Under the pieces are notes generated by a model. It was not told the origin of the DNA and ran no database searches. It saw nothing but the letters and a program-made list of their open reading frames with translations. Below, in pieces: positions 45,786 through 57,881 of a DNA stretch of 64,000 nucleotides; position 1 is the stretch's first letter; each line of letters starts with the position of its first letter. Position numbers and translations under genes: made by a program. Source of the DNA: Clarkia xantiana subsp. parviflora (lineage: Eukaryota; Streptophyta; Magnoliopsida; Myrtales; Onagraceae); assembly GCA_036873135.1 (NCBI GenBank), contig JAPTYO010000008.1:37952819-38016818 (forward strand). Reading direction: 5' to 3'.

Positions 45786-46237
45786 ATGAATATGCTAGCA
45801 TGAAATTGTAAAGGCACTGGTAGTGCTTTGACAATTCAACATTTGCGTCACATGGTGGCGCGGAAAAACCCGGTAATTGTATGTATATATGAAGTTAAAT
45901 GTCAGTCCTGTAGAATAGCAAACATTAGTAAATCTTGGTTTCCCATTCATATTTTCTGTTCCTTCTGTAGAGACTAGGGGTGGTTTAATGTTTGCAGGGA
46001 GATTCCTCTTTGATGTCACCATTATCTCCTCTTCAAGTATGTTCATTTACTGTTCAGTGGAGTTGGATCCTACTAATTCACCATGGTACCTTACATTTAT
46101 CTATCCTCCATCAGTTTAGGCTGATCGTTCTAAGTTTTGGGCTCAAATATCTATTCTAAAACCACATGATCCTGACCTTGGATGCTGATTGGCGATATCA
46201 ATGACATAGGGCTACTGAATATGAATTAGGTGGAAAC
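45786..46237 (+). pseudogene. LINE ORF2, start of the endonuclease domain
   Basis: From the ATG at 45786 the text MNMLA-stop-NCKGTGSALTIQHLRHMV matches the start of the APE-type endonuclease of plant LINEs; the stop replaces the conserved W of WNCRG. It continues with NPVIVCIYEVKC. After several stops it reaches WMLIGDINDI, the LIGDFND-like catalytic region. The LTR at 46238 cuts it there. RT is not present. Confidence 0.82.
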
Positions 46238-46440
46238 TGTTGTATATATGCCCAACCTATCACAAATTGGGCTCTATAATTAAGCCACATTCGATTATAA
46301 TTCGAAACTTTAGAAAACGGACACCCGAGGCCCAAAACAGTTAGGTCCAAAAACACCCCGAGTGGTGAAATCCACTCGTGAAGACCCCGAGTAGAGCACT
46401 CGGGTAACCCGAGTGCTCCTTTAGGGGTACCCATCCGGGT

Positions 46441-46482
<42 letters not shown>

Positions 46483-46727
46483 TCCGGACGAGTTTCACTC
46501 GTTCGGACCCTTTACCCCAAACGATATTTCGCCCGGGGCTCGCCCCTAGAGGCCATTCTCGGGACACTTAAGGTATAAAGCTCACCTACGGTTAAACAGA
46601 GGTCAAATACACTATATTTACGGTCAACACCAGAGCGGTTCAATGGGAGCTCTATAAATAGAGCTCTCCATCCCTCATTTGAAGGTAATCTATATCTCTC
46701 TAAGCTTACTTTCTCTCTCTAAGCCCA
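46238..46727 (+). repeat. Truncated gypsy-type LTR
   Basis: Starts TGTTGTATATATGCCCAACC, like the B LTR start (TGATGGATATACGCCCAAC). It holds a 40-C run (46442-46481) and a TATA box inside the near-palindrome GAGCTCTATAAATAGAGCTC (about 46648). It is cut at 46728 by the C2 LTR, so the rest would lie beyond C2, outside the window. Confidence 0.65.
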
Positions 46728-47308
46728 TGATAGCATATGGTGACTGGGCGCCGTAATTGGTAGCCCATTAATATGTATTGGTAACCTAACAAATTGGGCC
46801 AATGTCACATTAGGGAAATTGGGCTTGACCCAAATCCCAATTGACATGAATGGCCCTAAATTGGGCCTCCCTAACATATGTGGCCGGCCGAATATGTGTA
46901 TGGGGCAAAGTAAACTTTTGTCCACTTCGCTCCTCCTATAAATAAGAGGTGTTAGGATTTTATTTTGGGTAATTCATAATTCTTCCTAGGTAGTTATTTG
47001 AGAGAAAAACCCTTACCCTCCTTAGACATACTTCGGTCGAACCCTAGTCCACCACCAAGGGTGTGCCAATTTGCTTAGAGCAAAACACACCGGAGATCCG
47101 TCCCTGCCAAGAATCGATCAGAGGCTTTTCTGTGGAGCTAATACCACGTAGGGCTTCTTTAACAAGAACCTCTACGGGTTCCGTTCGGTGGATCGTGAAC
47201 TCCCTCAGTAAGATCCTTGGGACTACGGATAATGTTTAAGGTATATGCACATCTTCGCTGCATGTACCTTATTTATGTTTCCGTAGTAATCAACCCCGTA
47301 ATCCAACA
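46728..47308 (+). repeat. 5' LTR of C2
   Basis: 581 bp, TGATAGCATATGG to AATCCAACA. TATA box CTATAAATAAG at about 46936. Matches 31726-32287 and the LTR start at 63984. Confidence 0.92.
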
Positions 47309-47309
47309 G

Positions 47310-47321
47310 TGGTATCAGAGC
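47310..47321 (+). other. Primer binding site of C2
   Basis: TGGTATCAGAGC one base after the LTR, the tRNA-Met(i) primer site. Confidence 0.92.
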
Positions 47322-49264
47322 CTGAGTTAGAAGTTCTTGATTTTGATAATTGGTGTTCTTAATTTATAAGAGTGATGGCCAAAATTTTCATGATGTTCTT
47401 AGTAAAATTTGATGTTCATGATCTTCAAGAAAAATGTGGCTTTTATCAAAATTAAACATTGAATTGTAGATCTTATTAATATTTGATCTTGAAATTTGAC
47501 CACTTGTTTCCAATTTGATGTTATTTTTGGCCAAACCCTAAGGTTACAAGGTGAAAATTTTAATTTCTTAGTCCAAAAGAAAAGTAATTTTCGGCCAAAA
47601 TACATATAAAATATTGTTTACCATATTTTAATTGTTATTAAAGGTAACAATATATCTATATTGGAAATATATGGATAGGTTCACATTAAATATATGGAAA
47701 TATATCACTATCAATATATCTAGCTAAAAGATAGGGATTAATATATTATTGATATATTTAGTTACCTAAAAGATTAAGAAAATATATTGTCAGTATATTT
47801 GTTTCCCTATTAAAGATATTGACAATAAATAATATATATATATATAGGTGTGCCGAAATTTACATATATATATATATATTGTTGATTGATTTACATCTTA
47901 TAGGATTCTTGACAATATATATATATATATGTAGATTGTGCCGATTATTATATATATATATATGCAATATTGGAAATTATTTTATATAATTAATAATTCT
48001 TTGATGCTAAGTTATGTTTTTAGTGGACTTTAAAACTCTATTTAGCCTACAAGATTATTTAGGCCCAACACTATGTGATTATTGGGCTGGTCCAATTTGC
48101 TAAACCGGATAGGATAAAACCAAACCGGGTTTTCTTAATTGGTTCGACCTAGCCGGGTTGGGTCGAACCGGGGTAACTAAGTGGACCTAACTGAACCGGT
48201 TTTGGTGTTGAACCGAACCAAACTCCTATTTTATTGAATCGCTTCGAACCGAACCAGATTTTATTTAAAAACCGGACCGAACCGGGTTTGCATAATAGGA
48301 TCGAACCGAACCGGATTTTTCTGAACCGGACTGAACCGGATTAATTCAAAATTGACTGAACTGAACCGGATTTTCAAATCGAATTCAAGTCAATTAATAA
48401 AACGGGATGGTCCAGTTTTAAAATCCAAATGTTTTTTAACTTAGTTTACACAGTGCTCGAAGGTTTAAACCTTAATGCCTTGTTTCGATTATGGGGATGG
48501 ATATTGCAATTGTTTACTTTTATCACATATATTTATTAGATCTGTTGCCTTGACTATGTCAAGCTAGCTAGATGTTGGAGGCGGAGCCCTGGTTAAATAT
48601 ATGGTTTGCGCATTAGGACATACATGCTGTGATGGTTGTGATTGCCTAGAATTCATGCCTAGAAACACGCATGTTTAATTGTAAGCATGAATTGCAACTC
48701 AGCCCCTAATATTTTAAATGTTTTAAAAACGAAAGCCAGTCGCTAAATATGCATGATTGATGTGGAAGTCTCCATGTATGACACGTATGCCTGAATGTTG
48801 AGGATGTAGTTGCATGTGATAGTTTACTTGGAAGGTAGAATTATATATGCTAGCATGAGTTCCTCCGAACATTAATCGCATGACGCGTATGCATGATATA
48901 TGGTTTGTTTGTTGAATTTTTGGCTTGCTATGATAATTTACTTGTGAAGTAGAATTATACAGGCATGCGTAAGTTTATCGGAACATTTTTAAATACAAAA
49001 GAGCCTTGGGAAAGCCAAGATTGGGTATGCTTGTTTCAAAGTTCCCATTCCGGTAATTTACGAATAAAACCATTTTTAAGAGACTAGTCTATTGGATTGA
49101 AGACGACGGTAATGTGAACTATTTCACGAACCCCCTTCCTTCAGTTTACCGGCGGTCGGTTGGTTTAGATGGATGATGAATCATTATTTGTCGTATTCCA
49201 TATTAATAGATATCCGATGTATGCAGTTATTTCTCAAAATGTTATTATCTCCCTGATTATGCAT
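47322..49264 (+). other. C2 leader
   Basis: Noncoding leader co-linear with 24735-26720. AT microsatellites lie at 47828-47970 and an AACCGAACCGG-rich block at 48105-48400. No protein is recognisable. Confidence 0.7.
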
Positions 49265-49650
49265 GATTATCAATGTGTTCGTATGAGTTGGTTGAATGAG
49301 TACAATTCGATATTCCTCACAATCTTGATGGTATGAATTATGATGAATAAAAGGAGTATGTGTTGAACTCTCTGGTACGATTTCGATGAGAGATGAATGT
49401 GATAATTTGTTTCCCCAAGAATGGGAGTAGGTTCTTTGATGATCTGAACGCGTATGTGGTGATACATTCAACTCTGGATAAAGGGGTTGAAGAAGACTTC
49501 GATTACAACCAATGTTACAGCTTGGTATCCCTTTGCATCCGCCTCGGTGGAAGCAAGGATGCTAAAGCTAGAAATGTTTTAGTTGAGTGTGATGGTCTTC
49601 TATCTTTCCATGGATGCTGGAGTAAAAGCTGCTTGAGATCTTCGCGATAA
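49265..49650 (+). pseudogene. Unidentified ORF of C2, counterpart of 26728-27383
   Basis: It aligns with the C1 ORF at the nucleotide level (ATGATTATCAA(T/A)GTGTT, then AATCTTGATGG / AATCTGGATCG, TATGATGAA / TATGATGCA). It has stops and shifts. The clearest open part is 49393-49650, with CIRLGGSKDAKARNVLVECDGLLSF. No known domain is visible. It is shorter than in C1: the text after 49650 no longer follows the C1 frame. Confidence 0.45.
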
Positions 49651-50692
49651 AGGTCAACATGGAAAAGATGTATATGGTTGTATGATGTTGACGGGACTCA
49701 CTTACCACGAGTCTAGTCAAGCACAGTAACCACAGTAGTAAAGGCACAATATTCTCTGCTCACCATAGTGGTTCGAAAGAAGCCAACCATGATCCGCATA
49801 TCATGAAGAGAACTGGACCGAATAGATCTTATACGATAATTCGGTGGGTTAAACCCCGTTGATAAAGTGCGTCCCAAGTACGCCTCGTATGTCATGAGTA
49901 TAAAGCTGGAAAATGTTTTATATGAACACAAATCATTTGATGTTATTCACTTGTGAATTTACTCAGATGTGATGGTCAACATGACTCAAAGTTATCGACT
50001 ATCTATGCGTAAAGCGTGGCCTTCAGATCAAGAACCATACCATTTCCATTTATCGTTCGTTGTTCGTTTGAGTTACTAAAATTTTGGTTATTTCGAGATT
50101 CGAAGTTATTAAATAAAGTTTATTGTTGCTCGATTCGAAGCACGATTTGCTTATCAATATAACGGTCCCGCAAAAGGGAACGATCCGAAACAAAAATACA
50201 AACCTGCGGGTTAGAACCAAAATTCCAGGCAGGTAAATGTGGTCGAGTAAAACGAAATGATTCACATACTCCGACATCTCAGTCGGGATAACTGAACTGA
50301 ATAAACCCATCGATAGCGTAGCTTGATCGAAAGATTTAATTTCTTTCTGATTTGTTAGTACTCCGTTATATGATAAATTCCATAATGATGAACATGTTTG
50401 ACACCGATTGGATTAAGTTAAATTGAATTTTGGAAACGGAACGATTTATTCCATGGAATGGAACCTGGAAAGAGCGCCACGAGCGCGTGTACCTCGGAAG
50501 ATAGAACACATCGTTTTCAAAGTATGAATTTAATGATGAAGTGTTTTAATGAATGAAAGCTGGATTTTCATTTGCCTCCCTTTGGGAATAATTCTTTTTA
50601 TACTGAGGTATGCTTCACAAGCTACCACGAACTCGTAAAGTATACACTGACGCATAAGGCGAAAGCTCAATGCATAGTTCAAAGAAAGATAA
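49651..50692 (+). other. C2 noncoding stretch before the B insertion
   Basis: Similar to C1 27560-28060 in its second half. No gag, protease or integrase motif was recognised in its open frames. It ends GATAA, which recurs at 60710-60714 after B. Confidence 0.55.
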
Positions 50693-51967
50693 TGATGGAT
50701 ATACGCCCAATTTGAACCCGTCTCCCTTCAGATTGTCTTATCTAGACCACCCCGCTTAAGATTGCAAATAAAAACTTTGACCCGAACACTTCACCCACAA
50801 CGCTAACGGTTCGGATGAGCCAAAATACTCGCCCGAACCTATCCTTCGAACTCACCTAGGTGAGATCGGGCTGGCGACCCGATCTCTCCTAGGGGAGATC
50901 GGGTGGGCTGACCCGATCTCCCCTAGGGGAGATCGGGTTGGCTCGCCCAACCTCTCCTAGAAGGGGTTGGGCAAGCTAACCCGATTTTAGGCCTCGGGGG
51001 TTGGATTTTCCGCCCGACCCCAAGGGCCTAAACCTTCCTTTTTACCCGACCTACACTTAGCCAATTTTGCCCACCTCTCCATCTTTTAAGGCTTTAATCC
51101 TGTTATTATGTATTAACTAAGTACATTCAGGGACTAACAGTGTCATTAAGCCACCTTAATGACACCATCGCATATATATACTCCATAAGTTCCATTTAGG
51201 GGTGAAACCGGACCGGTTTTTTGCTTGGTTCGGTCGTTTATCCATATTTTCGGTCCGGTTTTTTTTCTTAAAAAAATCCGACCAAAAAACCATGTGATAA
51301 AAAATAAATCGTCCATTGGTAGTACGGTTTTTTCGGTTCGGTTTTCGGTTTAAACCGAAAATCCAAAAGTAACAATTATTATTTAAAGTTCTCGTTATTT
51401 TCATGGAATTTATCAAAGCAAAATGAAAAATAACGTCAATTATTATAATTAAATAAATTATAAAACAAAATTAGAAAAAATAAATTCATAAATGACTATT
51501 TCATAATTTTTATAAACCTAATGAATTAATTATATTGATTAATATCAACTAATATAATATATATTATATATATTTAGTTAGCATAACGGTCAGTTCGGTC
51601 CCCACGGTCCTCAAAAATTAAAATCCGAACCGGACCGAAAAACCGAACTAGAGTAAAAAAATCCGACCAAAAACCAAACCGTGTATTTCGGATTCGGTTT
51701 TTTCGGTCCGGACCGGATCAGTTTTCACCGGTTTTTCGGACCAACCGGATTTTGGTTTCATCCCTAGTTCCATTCATTCCAGCAATTTTACATCTTTGCA
51801 TGTTTAGCTCTGCCTTCTCTCTAGGATTTTATCTCTCTAGAGAATTCAGACTTACTTAAGCATCGGAGAGGGTTCACCGAGCACTACCCCCCTTCTCCGT
51901 GATCGGTATTGCCATTCGTGCAGGTCATCCGGAAGCGAAGGAACGGATCAGACCGACAAGTAAGACA
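50693..51967 (+). repeat. 5' LTR of B
   Basis: Starts TGATGGATATACGCCCAA. Similar to 59979-60709 up to GACAAGTAAGACA (51967). Without the hAT insert and its duplication it is about 697 bp. It contains inverted GATCTC(C)CTAGGGGAGATCGGG units and the ACTTAAGCATCGGAGAGGG block. A primer-site-like TTGGCGCCGTACGTGGG lies 81 bases further on, at 52049, so the LTR might really extend to 52048. Confidence 0.85.
51197..51766. mobile_element. Non-autonomous hAT-type element in the B 5' LTR
   Basis: 570 bp with TIRs TAGGG(G/A)TGAAACC and a perfect 8-bp duplication GTTCCATT (51189-51196 and 51767-51774). The 3' LTR of B has the unoccupied site (ATAAGTTCCATTCATTCC near 60506). The interior is rich in CCGGACCG / AAAACCGAA motifs. 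No transposase. Confidence 0.93.
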
Positions 51968-52098
51968 GATCAGAGAAAGGAGCGAACAACCCGTGAGAAG
52001 TGCCACTTGGGTCAGAAAATCATCAACCCGAGGGACACGTCTTAACTCTTGGCGCCGTACGTGGGTTTTGAACAACAAGCCTACCTATCACGAGTCAG

Positions 52099-52815
52099 AT
52101 GGCAAGCATATACGTTATTCACGGAGGTTTAGGAGCAGGTGGTGAATCAGCAAATGCAAGAGAGGCATATATGATACAAGGAGGAGATAACACAATCGAG
52201 AAAAAGAACATAAAGGAGAAAAGAGAAGATACAATACAGTTCTCAAAGAAGGACATGGAGCACGTGTTACCAAATAAAAACGACGCCTTAATCATAACGA
52301 TGAAAATCACTGACATGGATATAGGTAGAATCCTAGTAGATGGCAGAAGCTCGCCAAGCATCCTCAGCAAAAAAATGATTGATATACTAGGCGTGAGACC
52401 AAGTAGCATAAAACAAGTGCACTCCCCCCTTGTAGGATTCTCAAGAGAGCCAACCTACCCACTAGGAAAAATCACACTACCCGTGACATTAGGCACAGGC
52501 CAAAGGCAGTTGAAGATCGATGTTCCTTTCCTTATTATCGAATGAATTGATGCGTACAATGGAGTTCTAGGTACCACCACAATTAACAAATGGGGCATAG
52601 TACAATCAACACCACATCAGAAAATGAAGTTCCCCACAAGTGAAGGAATAGGGGAAGTAAAAGGAAACCAGAAGGTGGCAAGAAAATGTGAGAGGATTGC
52701 ACTCAGCAAGAAAACGAAAACAAAAAAGGAGGTCCTATCGATAAATGAGGATCCAAGGGAGGATAACGGAAGACCTCCATCCATGGAGGAACTTAAGGAG
52801 ATACTGATAGAGTAA
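52099..52815 (+). pseudogene. B gag-end and protease
   Basis: From the ATG at 52099 the text MASIYVIHGGLGAGGESANAR is the conserved run-in to the protease in Tat elements. The active site reads ILVDGRSSPSIL; usual texts have D-(S/T/N/G)-G-S-S, so R at the third position is likely damaging. The frame passes a stop at 52543 and a second at 52813. It includes [14 protein letters not shown] and the [15 protein letters not shown] motif that leads into RT. The main gag domain is absent upstream. Confidence 0.85.
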
Positions 52816-52827
52816 CCTGAAAGGAAA

Positions 52828-54727
52828 GTGAAAATGGGGACAGCCTTGGCTGAAGAAGAGGAAGCACAAATAGTAGCATTGCTAAGTGAATATAAAGACC
52901 TGTTCGCTTGGTCACCAAGTGATATGCCTGGGATATCCGAGGATGTAATTTCACACAAGCTCAACATAGACCCGGCAACGCGTCCAATAAAACAAAAAAT
53001 AAGGCTAATGGGGTGTAGCAAAAAGATAGCTATCCAAGAAGAGGTGGACAAGCTACTAAAAGCAAATTTCATCAAAGAGATCAGGTTACAAACATGGGTT
53101 GCAATCCCAGTGTTAGTAAAAAGTCGGGAGGAAGTTGGAGAATGTGCATCGACTATCGCGACCTCGACAAAGCATTCCCTAAAGATTCATACCCACTACC
53201 AATGATAGATCAGTTAGTGGATGCAACGTCAGGTCACGAGTTAATGAGCTTCATGGATGCATACTTTGGGTACAATCAAATCAAAATCTCTGCTGAAGAC
53301 GCCTCCCACACGGCATTTTATGCCGACAATGAAATATATCACTACACTGTAATGCCATTCGGGCTCATAAACGCGGGGCATCATATCGGCGCATGGTAAA
53401 TAAAATCTTTGGGGACATGATAGGGAAGACAATGGAAGCATATGTGGATGATATGATTGTCAAGTCTAAAAAGAAGAGTGACCATGTCGAGAACCTTTGA
53501 ATGACCTTCTGAAGGATGCGCCAGCATCAGGTCCGCCTGAACCCAAAAAAATTCGCGTTCGGAGTACAGTCAGGGAAATTCTTGGGTTTCATGGTAAGTC
53601 AACGAGGAATAGAAGTGAATCCCAAAAAATTGCAGGCAATTGAAGAAATGCACTCCCCTACGAAGCACAAAGAGGTTCAGCGATTAAACGGAAGGTTGAC
53701 AGCTCTCAACAGGTTCTTGTCCAAAATAGGAGACAAGGCACTACCTTTCTTTGAGGTGCTACGAGCAAACAAGAAGTTTGAATGGACACCAAGGTGTGAG
53801 GAAGCCTTCCAACAACTGAAACAATACCTAAAGACCCTACCCACTATAGCAAAGCCAACCCCGGGAGAGCCTCTGTTCCTTTACATCTCCGTGAGTAATG
53901 TCGCGGTAAGTTCAGTACTAGTGAAAGAGGCGGACAATGCACAATTGCCAGTGTATTTCTTAAGCAAAATATTGGCAAAGTACGAGATCAACTACCTGGC
54001 AATAGAAAAGTACCTCTACTCACTGATCATATCAGCAAGGAAGTTGAGACCATGTTTCCATGGCCATGAGATAACAGTGCTTACAAATCAGCCTCCGAAA
54101 CACCTTTTGCAAAAACCAGACACGTCAGGGAGGCTGACCAAATGGGCAACTGAGCTAAGCGAGTTCCGCATTCATTTTGCCCCAAGAACGGCCATAAAAG
54201 GGCAAGCCCTAGCAGATTTTATCTTAGAATTCTCCGGAATCAGTCCCGAGGGGGACTTTGGGGAGATAACAAGCATATCTGAAACAAGCACCAGTCAGGA
54301 GGCACAGTCAGAGGACATATGGGAGATGCATACTGATGGATCATCCAATACAGGAGGATCAGGCGAAGGCCTCCTATTATACCCGCCAGATTAGGGCGCG
54401 CCACTCCGTTCTGCCATGGCACTTATATTCAAGGCAACTAATAATGAAGCAGAATATGAGGCTTTGATAACAGGCTTAAGAATAGCCAAAGGAGTAGGAG
54501 CGAAACACCTAAGGGTCAAGTGTGACTCCTAGTTGGTCGTTAACCAAGTAAAGGGGAATTACACTGAAAACGAGAACATGCAAAAATATCTACAACAGGC
54601 CAAAGACTTGATAACAAGTTTTCAAAACTTCGACATTGAATTAGTCCCAAGAGAACAAAACCAGGAAGCAGATGCCCTGAGCAAGCTAGCCTTGGGCTCG
54701 GTGCAGGCAAAGAAGTCCATTTTGTAG
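52828..54727 (+). pseudogene. B reverse transcriptase and two RNase H domains
   Basis: RT text: LFAWSPSDMPGI, HKLNIDPATRPIKQK and, after a shift near 53100, RMCIDYRDLDKAFPKDSYPLP and FMDAYFGYNQI. After a second shift near 53390 the intact catalytic motif AYVDDMIVKSK follows. RNase H follows in the frame 53516-54394 (FFEVLRANKKFEWT, PLFLYISVSNVAVSSVLV). A second, archaeal-type RNase H-like domain starts at EMHTDGSSNTGGSG and continues through NNEAEYEALITGLRIAK to LVPREQNQEADALSKLA at 54727, with in-frame stops near 54394 and 54530. A doubled RNase H is a Tat-lineage trait (established knowledge). At least two shifts and several stops inactivate it. Confidence 0.9.
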
Positions 54728-54739
54728 AACAAAGAACAC

Positions 54740-56021
54740 GATCAGTGATAGAGATGATGGAATCCCTAGCAATAGACGAAGGTGAGGCATGAATGACCCC
54801 AATGCGTCAATATATCACCGAGGGAAGGCTACCAGAGGACAAGGTGGAGGCAGTAAAGATTGAAAGGATGGTTAGGAATTACGCAATGATGGACAATGAG
54901 ATCTACAAGAAGGGATACTCTACACCATTCCTCAAATGCATAACATATCCAGAGACTAAAAGAATATTGGCAGAGCTACATGATGGCGACGCCGGATGTC
55001 ATGAAGGGGCAATATCGATAGTTCGAAAGGTCTACAATATGGGGTGTTATTTTCCAACAATGAAAAGGAAGCAACAAACATGGTGCAAAAATGTGAACAT
55101 TGCCAAATATACTCTAGAAATATAACATCCCCAGCAGCCAAGTTAAGTTCAACATCGGGAGTATGGCCATTCGCACAATGGGGGATTGATCTGATAGGCC
55201 CCCTACCAAGAACAAAAGGGCAAAAAACTTGCATACTAGTAGCAATATATTACTTCTCCAAGTGGATAGAAGCAAAACCGATGGGAAAGACAACAGACGA
55301 ACAAATCATTAGTTTCATTCAATCACACATCGTCTCAAGATACGGAGTTCCAAAAGTCATAATAAGTGACAATGGACCGCAATTCAAGAGCAAGAGGCTG
55401 CAATGGTATTGTGAGAGGTTGAATATAGAGCAACGTTTTGCATCAATGAAGCACCCCCAATAAAACGGGAAGGTGGAATCGGCAAACAAGATAGTACTAG
55501 ATGGCTTGAATAAGATAATTCATGCTACCAAGGGAAGCTGGGTAGATGAGTTAGAAAATATCTTATGGGCAGTGCGAACAACACCAAAAATAGCCACAGG
55601 AGAAACACCATTCGATCTAGTATATGGGACCGAGGCAGTAGCACCAGCAGAAATGGCAGTGTCATCACTAAGAACCACATACTTCGAGGAGCATGAAAAC
55701 AACAAGGCAAGGCTCTTAGATTTAGATCTAGTAGACGACAAGAGATGGAATTCAGAGGAAGCGCAAGCACGAATGCGACTGGTATCTGCCAGGTACTACA
55801 ATCGAAAAGTAAGAGAAAGACAATTTCATGTAGGAGAATTGCTGTTACGAAAAAACGAGTTCTAACACTTAGATCAAGTCAGAAAGCTATCTCCAAAGTG
55901 GGAGGGACCATACAAAATAGCGTCAGTACCATATGCGAATGCATACCGCCTGGAAGACGGGGATGGATATATTTCCACAAACACTTTCAGCGGGGCGCAT
56001 TTGAAGAAGTTCTACGTCTAA
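54740..56021 (+). pseudogene. B integrase
   Basis: Zinc-binding part in one frame (ELHDGDAGCHEGAISIVRKVYNMGCYFPTM) and CEHCQ after a shift near 55050. Core aspartates sit in WGIDLIGPLP and IISDNGPQFKS. The glutamate lies in the GKVESANK text at about 55470, just after an in-frame stop at 55461. The C-terminal part has WAVRTTPKIATGETPF, RYYNRKVRERQF, a stop at 55863, then LSPKWEGPYKI and AHLKKFYV with the final stop at 56021. No chromodomain follows, in agreement with a Tat or Athila type. Confidence 0.9.
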
Positions 56022-56289
56022 CGAAACGACACCAGCAGAACACCATATCTTTGGTTTCATCTTTTATATAATGCATGTTTAGTTTTCTAAAACAACTCTG
56101 GAGGCGAAAAACTCACGAAGTTTCTCCAACTCTTCAACTATATTTTGTTCCCTTAAAGAATGTCCTGGACAACCCACGACACCCCTCCTGTATATAAGGC
56201 ATGAATGCTTTCAATGAATTAGAAGTTTATCAAAATATTTACTAAGCATGAGGTAACAATATCTCCACAAGTTCCTTACTTAGATATGA

Positions 56290-57000
56290 CAACCAAGTGC
56301 ATGACACTCTCTGCGCCCTCCGAGAGCCTATCTCGTGAAAAATTATGTGCCCTCCGAGAGCCTATCTCGTGAAAAGTTCTGCGCCCTCCGAGAGCCTATC
56401 TCGTGAAAAGTTATGCGCCCTCCGAGAGCCTCTTGTAAAAAACTATGCGCCCTCCGAGAGCCTATCTCGTGAAAAGTTCTGCACCCTCCGAGAGCCTATC
56501 TCGTGAAAAAACTCTGCGCCCTCCGAGATCTTATCTCGTGAAAAGTTCTGCGCCCTCCGAGAGCCTATCTCGTGAAAAAACTCTGCGCCCTCCAAGAGCC
56601 TATCTCGTGAAAAATTATGCGCCCTCCGAGAGCCTATCTCGTGATAAATTCCGCACCCTCCGAGAGCCTATCTCGTGAAAAATTATGTGCCTTCCGAGAG
56701 CCTATCTCGCGAACTAATTCTATGCCTCCCGAGAGCCTATCTCGCGAACTAATTATGTGCCTTCCGAGAGCCTATCTCGCGAAGTAATTATGTGCCTTCC
56801 GAGAGCCTATATCACGAACTAATTCTGTGCCTCCCGAGAGCCTATCTCGCTAACTAATTATGTGCCTTCGGAGAGCCTATCTCGCGAACTAATCTCGTGC
56901 CCTCCAAGAGCCTATCTCGCGAACATATCACGCGCCTTCAGAGAACCTATCTAGCGGACACATTTTGTGCCCTCCAGAAGCCTATCTCGTAAATATTTTT
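56290..57000 (+). repeat. 34-bp hairpin-forming tandem array of B
   Basis: About 20 units of GCCCTCCGAGAGCCTATCTCGTG plus a short variable end (AAAAGTTCT, AAAATTATG, then AACTAATTATG in the later half). Each unit can form a stem CGAGA/TCTCG around GCCTA. Positions 56311-56690 are the 'GTGAAAA' type and 56700-56950 the 'GCGAACTAATT' type. Open frames here are periodic artefacts. Confidence 0.92.
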
Positions 57001-57880
57001 TGCCTACAACGACATACCTTGAAAAACTTTACTTTTTAAAGTAAGGATACATGATATGAGAAACATACGAGTTTGTTCATGATGATATTATAGGTATCCG
57101 GCACAAGAGGATACTAAAGAGACATCAAGCAAATGGATGCAATCACAAAAAATGAGTACGCAAAGAAGGAACCATACAAACAACCACAAAAGGCCCTCAA
57201 AGCCAAGCAATAGGTCATGCTACCATCAAAGATTAAGGTAGACATCTCACAAAGAGCCGACTAAACCAAGTCAAGAATCAAGGCCAGAAATACGCCTAAG
57301 TATGAGATTGCCAAAACAAACTTAACCCAAAGAAGAAATAAAAGCAAGAGACATAGAAGCAAGCCAAGGGAAGAGCTAAGATGTCCATGGACCGAAACAA
57401 TACACAAGTTACGACATCCCTAGTATAAGAGGCCATGACAAGAGGAAAAAGACCACTTATATAAAAAGGGGCACAGACAAAAAACAAGAGGTATAAAGAC
57501 ACCATGAGGAGTATCAGAGGAACCTAACAGATCTAATGAGAAATCAAGCCACACTCTAACACCCTATAGCTGACCCCCGTAGTCGGGCGCCTCAACAATC
57601 TAACATAGAAGAACTAGACAGACAAAGTACCCAAAATCATGTAAAGGCGACGCAACCATACTAAAGGAACACCATTAAGGATAAACATATGGCAATGCCA
57701 CAAAATAGAAAGGTAAAAAAACCGGCTGAGTTCGACCACCTAATAAGAGGGGTAGCTAATGCAAGAAACACAAGAGAAAGGCATCTACAAAATAGAAACC
57801 GGATAAAAAAATAAGAGCACATGCGTTGGGCGAAACAACAACTATGGCGCACAACCACAAACACCCACAAAGATGAGTAC
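57001..57880. other. Noncoding stretch between the array and the antisense gene of B
   Basis: Purine-rich in plus sense, with only short frames. No domain was recognised. It belongs to the long 3' region of B. Confidence 0.6.
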
Positions 57881-57881
57881 G

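Larger units (their letters stand above)
43541..46237 (+). mobile_element. Truncated LINE (L1-type)
   Basis: Leader, ORF1 and the start of ORF2 of a plant L1-type LINE in plus orientation. It is cut at 46237 by an LTR fragment. The leader has CT-rich and CGCC-rich text. Both ORFs carry stops and shifts. The 3' end and poly-A tail are not in place, and the upstream boundary is approximate. Confidence 0.8.

Noticed and set aside
56290..57000. CRISPR-like regular array
   Set aside because: Units are contiguous without unique spacers, inside a plant retrotransposon 3' region.
57296..57870. Hydrophobic minus-strand ORFs that look like membrane proteins
   Set aside because: Purine-rich plus-strand sequence gives Phe/Leu/Cys-rich frames on the reverse strand. 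No conserved counterpart in D or E1.
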